This document shows, piece after piece, positions 5,712 to 10,449 of a stretch of DNA of 10,449 nucleotides. This stretch comes from Deltaproteobacteria bacterium (GTDB taxonomy: Bacteria; Desulfobacterota; Desulfobacteria; Desulfobacterales; UBA11574), in contig JAFDCA010000529.1 in assembly GCA_019313025.1 (NCBI GenBank), positions 1-10,449 of the forward strand. The letters are read 5' to 3'. The notes below the pieces were generated by a model that did not search any database, was not told where the DNA came from, and worked only from the letters and a program-made list of their open reading frames with translations. Position 1 is the stretch's first letter. Each line of letters begins with the position of its first letter. A program made the position numbers and the translations under genes.

Positions 5712-6860
5712 CTACTTATACTGTCCGTATTTCCTGGCGGAATAAACCATCGCATCCAGATTCGCAAAAGAAGATCCTTTGACATCCCAACAGTTGGTTC
5801 CCAGAATGCAGCGAAGATCCGCAGCTTCGACCGTATCGATCACAGCCTTGGACTCTTTTTTGATGTCTTCAGGTTTTCCTCTTTTCATCGTGGTGGCATA
5901 TGGTACAGCTGTTTGGCCGTCTGTGGTACTTTTGGTGGCCGCACCGACGTTACCATTTAATGCCTTTACACGAGAAAGTCCTTTTTCATTGGTTTCGACG
6001 GCTATTTTGGTGCACAATTCGATATCCATGGGGCCTAAGAAATAACAGTCCGCTTGATTCTCGTAGACGAGATCCATTCGATCATGCCAATTACCACAGG
6101 GATGCATGGTGATGTTCATACCGGTTTCCCTTCTGATGGCCTCAATGAATTTTCGTTGAAAAGGTTGAGTCAGTTTGTGGTAGTGATCTCTGGAGATACA
6201 GTCACGGGAAGATACCGGATCGTTGACCCACACACAGTCAGCACCAGCTTCCCAGGCTGCGATAACCAACTGGAGCCACCCATCCAGGGCCTTTTCCATG
6301 AGCTCAACCGCCCAATCAGGGTCTCTGGCGACAATTAAAAACCATTCTTTGAATCCGGTCAAACAGGCCACGGTACGGGAAGGGCAACTACCCCAGGTCA
6401 TGATGGGTACGTGTTGGGTTCCCCGGCCTCGTTTAATCAATTCTTCTTTGAGACGTCTGATCACATAGAGGACTTTGGGCATATTTCCATCTTTTCGAGG
6501 ATCCAGTTTCCATTTTACATTTTTCATGTCCTCTTTGGTTTTGATGAGCGGCTCGGCGATCTGCGGAACGTCATTTTCCGGGTACTTGAGTTTTGCACCC
6601 ATGGCTTCCTCAACGGGTCCCATCATGTCATAATCGATGATGCAGTCATATTGAAACCGTTCCTGGGCCAGGATTTGGCCTTTGACATAAAGATCCGGGT
6701 CGTCCCAGGTTTGTTTGAAGGTGGCGCCGATGTATTCCAATGCGGCCCATCTCGGGTAAAAGTGAACCGGAACTCGATCGGTTTTTTCACCGTTCAGTGA
6801 TGCCATCATCCTCTCATAAGGGGTCACTTCCTGAGTATTGCTGTACATGTAATAGGTCAT
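5712..6860 (-). CDS. UroD-superfamily corrinoid-dependent methyltransferase (MtaA/CmuA-like)
   Basis: This is a 382-residue protein of the uroporphyrinogen decarboxylase superfamily. It is not heme-biosynthetic HemE: the HemE RQAGRYLPEY segment is absent and the gene is paired with a corrinoid protein. The N-terminal segment LNGEKTDRVPVHF is typical of the superfamily. A zinc-type site is visible, His253-x-Cys255 (MHPCGN) with a distal Cys357 (GTNCWD), the H-x-C-xn-C pattern of MtaA/MtbA methyltransferases that activate a thiol or other methyl acceptor. The distal spacing (about 102 residues) is longer than in MtaA. It probably moves a methyl group between the adjacent corrinoid protein and a small molecule; whether it is the substrate-demethylating or acceptor-side enzyme is undetermined. 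The ATG at 6860 is preceded by a strong AGGAGGAGGAG. It is the first gene of the left block. Confidence 0.9.
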   Translation of the reverse strand: MTYYMYSNTQEVTPYERMMASLNGEKTDRVPVHFYPRWAALEYIGATFKQTWDDPDLYVKGQILAQERFQYDCIIDYDMMGPVEEAMGAKLKYPENDVPQIAEPLIKTKEDMKNVKWKLDPRKDGNMPKVLYVIRRLKEELIKRGRGTQHVPIMTWGSCPSRTVACLTGFKEWFLIVARDPDWAVELMEKALDGWLQLVIAAWEAGADCVWVNDPVSSRDCISRDHYHKLTQPFQRKFIEAIRRETGMNITMHPCGNWHDRMDLVYENQADCYFLGPMDIELCTKIAVETNEKGLSRVKALNGNVGAATKSTTDGQTAVPYATTMKRGKPEDIKKESKAVIDTVEAADLRCILGTNCWDVKGSSFANLDAMVYSARKYGQYK

Positions 6861-7028
6861 TAGATTCTCCTCCTCCTAATGAGTTGTAATTAGTGCTTTT
6901 AAAGACTGATTTATTTGATGTTTATAAAACGGGCAGTTTGTTTCATCAAAAGATGTTTTCCCTTCATGCGTTAATATCAAGGGCCAAGCGGAGATAATTT
7001 GAAAAAATATTAATATTCTGTAATGTAT

Positions 7029-7045
7029 ATCAAAATCTATGCCAA
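7029..7045 (-). promoter_or_regulatory. Candidate sigma-54 (-24/-12) promoter for the methyltransferase/TRAP operon
   Basis: The minus strand reads TTGGCATAGATTTTGAT. Compared with the sigma-54 consensus YTGGCAC-N5-TTGCW, the -24 GG and following CA are present and the -12 element is TTGA instead of TTGC, with the correct 10-bp GG-to-GN phasing. Transcription would begin near 7017-7019, at the aatattaatatt palindrome, leaving a ~155-nt leader. One mismatch at the usually invariant -12 C limits confidence. Confidence 0.4.
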
Positions 7046-7150
7046 TTCCACTCGATATTTTTAAATTATCCATCATTGTGTAGGGGCTCGGTATTCACGG
7101 AGATATTTAATGCTTTCACAGTTTGAAAACCGATGTTTCAGAATATTTTT

Positions 7151-7187
7151 ATTCCATTATGGAATATTCAGGATTCCAGAATGGAGA
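7151..7187. promoter_or_regulatory. Tandem dyad sites, possible activator (enhancer) binding region
   Basis: A perfect dyad ATTCCA-TTA-TGGAAT (7151-7165) is followed by a degenerate second copy ATTCCAGAATGGAGA (7173-7187; 11 of 15 positions equal). Their starts are 22 bp apart, about two helical turns. An outer GAATATT/AATATTC pair (7141-7147, 7163-7169) extends the first site. They lie about 110-150 bp upstream of the candidate -24/-12 promoter, the usual position for bacterial enhancer-binding proteins. The regulator is not in the window. Confidence 0.45.
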
Positions 7188-7219
7188 TTTTTGGGTTGGA
7201 AGCATGTTGCTGAAATTCG

Positions 7220-7591
7220 TTATGGGTTTAATATGGCGAAGATCGTCAACAGCCCGAAGGAAAGCAGCAGCAGTGTACCGGCAATCAAAGCCTTTAGTCT
7301 TCCATGCTTGCTCCTGTCGATTAAAGGAATAAAAATGAGCACCAGAACCGCTGTCAGTGGTATCATCATCGTACCGATGATGATCCACTTTCCGGGAAAA
7401 TATCGAATGAGTTGATACAGCCAGAGAAAATACCACTCGGGTTTAGGGCTAAACGGTGCGGAAAAATCGATTTGTCGGCCAATGGATGGCGGATATAACA
7501 GGGCAAGGGTGGCGATTAGCTCTACAATTAAAAAGATCACCAAAAGAATCTCGATAAGATAATCGGGGTAAAATTCCTTTTGTTGATTCAC
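7220..7591 (-). CDS. petD: Cytochrome b/b6 C-terminal subunit (PetD / subunit IV-like)
   Basis: This is a 123-residue membrane protein corresponding to the C-terminal third of cytochrome b, encoded separately as in b6-type complexes. Three hydrophobic segments are visible (about 11-33, 68-90, 99-121). The quinol-oxidation (Qo) site motif Pro-Glu-Trp-Tyr is present at 51-54, followed by FLWLYQLIR. It is shorter than chloroplast subunit IV (about 160) because the N-terminal extramembrane region is reduced. The start is GTG at 7591-7589, just after the petB stop TAG (7595-7593); AGGAGG inside the petB end lies 8 nt upstream, so translation is likely coupled. It forms the quinol-oxidising membrane core with the upstream cytochrome b6-like subunit. 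The symbol is by homology class, not by orthology. Confidence 0.9.
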   Translation of the reverse strand: MNQQKEFYPDYLIEILLVIFLIVELIATLALLYPPSIGRQIDFSAPFSPKPEWYFLWLYQLIRYFPGKWIIIGTMMIPLTAVLVLIFIPLIDRSKHGRLKALIAGTLLLLSFGLLTIFAILNP

Positions 7592-7592
7592 T

Positions 7593-8240
7593 CTACAAAC
7601 CTCCTTTTACACCCTGTTGTTTTACCAGGTGGAAATGGGCCCACAGCAAAAGACACATGAAAAGGGGCACATAGAGAACGTGGATGGCATAGAATCGAAT
7701 CAGGGTAGCGCCGGTGATGTATTCTCCTCCCCGCAGTAAATAGCAGAGATAAGGACCCACTAATGGCACAGTTCGCACCATGGAAGTGCCGACTTCAGTG
7801 GCCCAATACGCTTTCTGGTCCCAGGGTAATAAATAACCGGTGAAGCCTGAGGCAAATGCCAGTATTAGGGTTAACGACCCTGCGATCCAGTTGAGCTCGC
7901 GAGGATGACGATAGGCTTTATAGACAAATACCCTGATAGCATGAAGAACAATCGCCACAATGAATAAATTGGCCGACCATTTGTGAAATGACCGGACAAA
8001 CCATCCGAAGCGCACCTCATTATTGATGCGTACAATACTTGCAAAGGCCTCGCTTTCTGAAGGCACATAATACATAGCAAGCATCAAGCCGCTGGCAAAA
8101 AGCATGATAAATAGCGTAAATGCGATTCCACCCAAACAAAAAAAATAATTGACCCCGTCGGGAATCGAGCGATACAGGAATCGGCGGTGCGGCTTTTTTA
8201 TTCCAAAATTGCGGTCGAGCCACTCAAGAAAACGTCCCAT
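7593..8240 (-). CDS. petB: Cytochrome b6-type diheme membrane subunit (PetB-like) with Cys35
   Basis: This is a 215-residue four-helix cytochrome b, the same length as plant cytochrome b6. Heme ligands are His86/His187 and His100/His202; the 14-residue spacing in the second pair is the b6 pattern, not the mitochondrial one. Cys35 in YFFCLGGI matches the b6 cysteine that covalently holds heme c_n (c_i) near the quinone-reducing site, so a third heme is predicted. The Qo-side segment GYLLPWDQKAYWA is at 135-147. Hydrophobic helices lie near 31-56, 86-106, 115-136 and 181-205. The start ATG at 8240 follows AGAAAGAAG, 10 nt below the Rieske stop. With the Rieske protein and PetD-like subunit it should oxidise (mena)quinol and pass electrons to the multiheme cytochrome encoded upstream. 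Confidence 0.96.
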   Translation of the reverse strand: MGRFLEWLDRNFGIKKPHRRFLYRSIPDGVNYFFCLGGIAFTLFIMLFASGLMLAMYYVPSESEAFASIVRINNEVRFGWFVRSFHKWSANLFIVAIVLHAIRVFVYKAYRHPRELNWIAGSLTLILAFASGFTGYLLPWDQKAYWATEVGTSMVRTVPLVGPYLCYLLRGGEYITGATLIRFYAIHVLYVPLFMCLLLWAHFHLVKQQGVKGGL

Positions 8241-8250
8241 ATCTTCTTTC

Positions 8251-8718
8251 TTAACCCCTTATACCAATATACACTTTCTCATGTTGAATTTTCAGAGACA
8301 GTCGGTTTAGAGGGGCTGGAGGCGGCCCCGCAACCACATTTCCCCCGATATCGTACTGTCCGCTGTGACAAGGACAGCGAAATCTGTTTTCAGGTCGGTA
8401 CCAATAAATGAGACAACCCAGATGCGTGCAACTTGATGATAAGGCGAATATTTCTTTCCCAGTATTTACAATGAAAATTTTACGGGTTACCGGTTTACCA
8501 TGCAAAGAATACTCAACATGATATTGTCTTACCCCTTGAACCGGTAATTCCTCCTCGCCGCATGCAACCACAAATACCGTTTTCTTTTTTCGTATGTTCT
8601 TTGGAAAGGCAAACAGTAAATATATGCCGGCTATTATCAATAAACCGATCATAGAAAATAGGCTGAAAACCTTTTTCAAAAAAGTTCTTCTGTCTGAAAT
8701 TGTAGAATTATCAAGCAT
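8251..8718 (-). CDS. petC: Rieske [2Fe-2S] iron-sulfur protein of the bc complex
   Basis: This is a 155-residue protein with an N-terminal anchor and a periplasmic Rieske domain. A twin-arginine motif (Arg10-Arg11, DRRTFLKK) and a hydrophobic helix at about 17-38 indicate Tat-dependent insertion, as usual for Rieske proteins. Cluster-binding boxes are intact: Cys97-Thr-His99-Leu-Gly-Cys102 and Cys115-Pro-Cys117-His118-Ser-Gly. Cys97, His99, Cys115 and His118 are the ligands; Cys102 and Cys117 form the disulfide. The following GPPPAPL loop (131-137) is the conserved proline loop. The ATG at 8718 lies 5 nt after the cytochrome stop with no clear Shine-Dalgarno, so translational coupling is likely. 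It carries electrons from quinol at the b-subunit Qo site to a c-type heme acceptor. Confidence 0.97.
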   Translation of the reverse strand: MLDNSTISDRRTFLKKVFSLFSMIGLLIIAGIYLLFAFPKNIRKKKTVFVVACGEEELPVQGVRQYHVEYSLHGKPVTRKIFIVNTGKEIFALSSSCTHLGCLIYWYRPENRFRCPCHSGQYDIGGNVVAGPPPAPLNRLSLKIQHEKVYIGIRG

Positions 8719-8723
8719 TTAAT

Positions 8724-10449
8724 TTAGTTTGAGAAGTCATTCAGATGGGACATCATCTGTTCATCATCCAGATTGTGAAGCGCCGCTCCTTTGACTTTTT
8801 GATAACGTCGCAATGTTTTTCGATCCAGATGTTTGGCATTTTGGTCGAGTTTTTCAAGTCTGTCGGCGAGCGTTTGGTATTTCTCTAAATAAAGTCGGTA
8901 TTTGGTTTCATCGGTCTTGATACTAAAATCCCCTTTAATTTTCCACTTGTCTTTTAAAAACAACCAGGAAGCAAAATCACTCAGATTATAATCCTCAAAA
9001 AGCTTTATGGGTGACGTGTTACGCATATTTCGTATCAATAGAGCACTTTGGTCTGCCACGATTTCATAAGCGCCAGTGAACGTCTCTTCCGTGCCTTGTC
9101 CGTCCAGAAATTCCCAAACCGATACGGATGTCTGCTGTTTTTGATGACAGCTTTCACAGGATCTCCCATTGCCAAAAGGATGGGCAGACTGTTGAATTTC
9201 CAGCCAGAGCAAGTGGTTGTTGTTCTCCGGCAGGCCGTCAAACGTGCCGACGATATAGTAGGCGTCTTTGGTTTCTCCTGCCGACCATCGGTATTGAACA
9301 GTTGGAGATGGTGATACTTTTTGTTTAATGTTACCAACCGCATGGGGCATTATTTTAACCGGCATCCAGATACCCTGTTGGTCTTTCATTAGGATGGGTG
9401 GTTTCTGGGTTCCGTAATAGAGTGCATATTTATAAAATGGATTATGGGTATCGGCAAAAAATCCGGGTCCCCAGATAGTGATTTGATATCCTCCAAGCAC
9501 ATTGACATGGCAGGCGGAACAGTTCAGATTTTTATGAATGCTCTTGGCATGTGCCGCCTCAATGTCGATGTGGCAATCCTGGCAGTCCGCCTTTCTTTGC
9601 ATATCTCCCATCCCCTTATTGCCGGTAGAATGGCAGTCTATACAGTGGATTCCGTTTTTATAGTGAACATCGGGTTCCATGCCAGAAGGGATTGCGTAAT
9701 CTCCGCCGATATATGTCTCACCCCTCCGACTCTCCATGGATCCGGAATGGCACATGCTACTGCGGCCGAATCCACTGCAACTCTCAGATTTGGGAATCTT
9801 TGTGAATTCATGGGGCTTTCCCTTTCGAGGGGTATAATGGCAATCCAGGCAACCGGTATGACAGGTATTACAGACCCTCTGCTTGTCTCTGGCCTGTTGA
9901 TTGGTGAAAGACACATTGAGATCCTGGCGGATTCTATCCGTATTTCGATAATCAAAACCGGAAGCCTTGAGTATTTCCGAAGGGGGAAGATCGGCAAACG
10001 AAGGGCCGCAGTTGTGGGGACCGTAAGGATCCATCCATGTTTTCATTGTGCGTTGGCGGAAATTGGTGGCCATCAGCGTGGTATTGAATTGTTTTAATAG
10101 CTCCGGATGGCAAGAGGATTTGGCACAGGTCTTTTGGGCCAAATCCGGATCAAAGTTGTAGGTTTCCGGATTCCGGTCGTGCCAAAGGATGGTCCGAACT
10201 TCATAGGGATATCGAAATTCTCCATCGATCGCCATTTTAGGAATCAATTCAAACAATCTGTTTTGTCCGGAGGGTTGCAAGGATGATGGATAAAATATTT
10301 TCCTTTGTTTTAACTCGGACTCATCACCGACAATCAGCATTTTCAGCATACCTTTATGAGCTTTGTCCTTATCCTTTGAGCGGCCGCTTCCCAGATGGCA
10401 ATCTCGGCATTCGGCGGTGGTGTGTTTACTTTGTTCGGCCACCATTTTA
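8724..10449 (-). CDS. Multiheme c-type cytochrome, periplasmic (5' end outside window)
   Basis: At least 573 residues are visible; the frame stays open to the right edge. The first ATG (10445) has no signal peptide after it and no ribosome site in view, so the true start is probably upstream. Seven canonical CxxCH heme sites are seen, starting at Cys13, 192, 199, 268, 288, 309 and 430. An additional CX4CH (Cys107-Cys112-His113) is of the kind known in tetraheme cytochrome c3, and a Cys223-x8-Cys232-His233 may be a further atypical site. The C-terminal ~135 residues lack heme motifs and include a charged helical, possibly coiled-coil, stretch near 515-556. Position directly before the Rieske gene makes it the probable electron acceptor of this quinol oxidoreductase, replacing cytochrome f or c1. 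I do not recognise a named family. Confidence 0.9.
   Translation of the reverse strand, partial: KMVAEQSKHTTAECRDCHLGSGRSKDKDKAHKGMLKMLIVGDESELKQRKIFYPSSLQPSGQNRLFELIPKMAIDGEFRYPYEVRTILWHDRNPETYNFDPDLAQKTCAKSSCHPELLKQFNTTLMATNFRQRTMKTWMDPYGPHNCGPSFADLPPSEILKASGFDYRNTDRIRQDLNVSFTNQQARDKQRVCNTCHTGCLDCHYTPRKGKPHEFTKIPKSESCSGFGRSSMCHSGSMESRRGETYIGGDYAIPSGMEPDVHYKNGIHCIDCHSTGNKGMGDMQRKADCQDCHIDIEAAHAKSIHKNLNCSACHVNVLGGYQITIWGPGFFADTHNPFYKYALYYGTQKPPILMKDQQGIWMPVKIMPHAVGNIKQKVSPSPTVQYRWSAGETKDAYYIVGTFDGLPENNNHLLWLEIQQSAHPFGNGRSCESCHQKQQTSVSVWEFLDGQGTEETFTGAYEIVADQSALLIRNMRNTSPIKLFEDYNLSDFASWLFLKDKWKIKGDFSIKTDETKYRLYLEKYQTLADRLEKLDQNAKHLDRKTLRRYQKVKGAALHNLDDEQMMSHLNDFSN

Larger units (their letters stand above)
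6861..7219. other. Non-coding gap between the two operons
   Basis: This is an AT-rich stretch of 359 nt with no credible gene. On the minus strand it holds the ribosome site AGGAGGAGGAG (6867-6877) for the methyltransferase gene, a 12-bp perfect palindrome aatattaatatt (7006-7017), a candidate sigma-54 promoter (7029-7045) and tandem dyads (7151-7187). I see no convincing intrinsic terminator for the upstream respiratory operon. A 66-codon frame at 6876-7076 lacks a ribosome site and family resemblance. Confidence 0.7.

Noticed and set aside
5712..6860. Heme-biosynthetic uroporphyrinogen decarboxylase (hemE)
   Set aside because: Lacks the HemE RQAGRYLPEY segment, has an MtaA-type His-x-Cys plus distal Cys site, and is paired with a corrinoid protein gene.
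6876..7076. 66-codon minus-strand frame just upstream of the methyltransferase gene
   Set aside because: No Shine-Dalgarno before its ATG, no recognisable family or signal, atypical composition, and it overlaps the candidate promoter region.
9444..10097. 217-codon plus-strand open frame opposite the multiheme cytochrome
   Set aside because: Antisense shadow of a gene with seven CxxCH motifs; no independent ribosome site or recognisable family.
1..10449. CRISPR array, tRNA, rRNA or insertion sequence
   Set aside because: No direct-repeat array, cloverleaf, ribosomal RNA sequence or transposase gene was seen on reading either strand; only short palindromes are present.

Overview
All ten protein-coding genes lie on the minus strand, so the window is transcribed from right (10449) to left (1). 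Composition is moderate in GC by eye. A heme-rich periplasmic cytochrome, a cytochrome b6-type quinol oxidoreductase, a corrinoid methyl-transfer pair and a TRAP transporter fit an anaerobic respiring bacterium. A sulfate-reducer-like or related Desulfobacterota lineage is my best guess; this is inference, with no marker gene in view.

Right block (about 7220-10449): a tightly packed respiratory operon. In transcription order it holds a large multiheme c-type cytochrome (5' end outside the window), a Rieske iron-sulfur protein, a 215-residue cytochrome b6-like subunit and a short subunit-IV (PetD-like) protein. Gaps are 1-10 nt. The cytochrome b subunit has histidines 86/100/187/202 and Cys35, the same positions as plant cytochrome b6, so a covalent heme c_n is predicted. 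The complex should oxidise quinol and pass electrons to the multiheme cytochrome instead of to cytochrome f or c1.

Middle gap (6861-7219): about 360 nt without a credible gene. It holds a candidate sigma-54 (-24/-12) promoter and, about 110-150 bp upstream of it, two tandem copies of an ATTCCA-type dyad 22 bp apart. This is the layout expected for an enhancer-binding-protein-controlled promoter.

Left block (about 1-6860): a UroD-superfamily (MtaA-like) methyltransferase, its methionine-synthase-type corrinoid protein, a TRAP solute-binding protein (DctP), a two-domain universal stress protein, the TRAP permeases DctQ and DctM, and the start of a TauE/SafE (TSUP) exporter that runs off the left edge. 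I read this as an uptake-and-demethylation island: an organic anion is imported by TRAP, a methyl group is moved onto the corrinoid protein, and an anionic (possibly sulfur-containing) product is exported. The substrate cannot be read from sequence.

The spacers in the left block are unusually structured. There are three stem-loops between the corrinoid gene and dctP, a 15-bp-arm hairpin just after dctP followed by a second one, and a GGGTTTAC-centred palindrome that occurs in two spacers. The dctP gene also has a start-site anomaly: its strong Shine-Dalgarno and ATG are out of frame with the body of the gene, with an A7 run in between.
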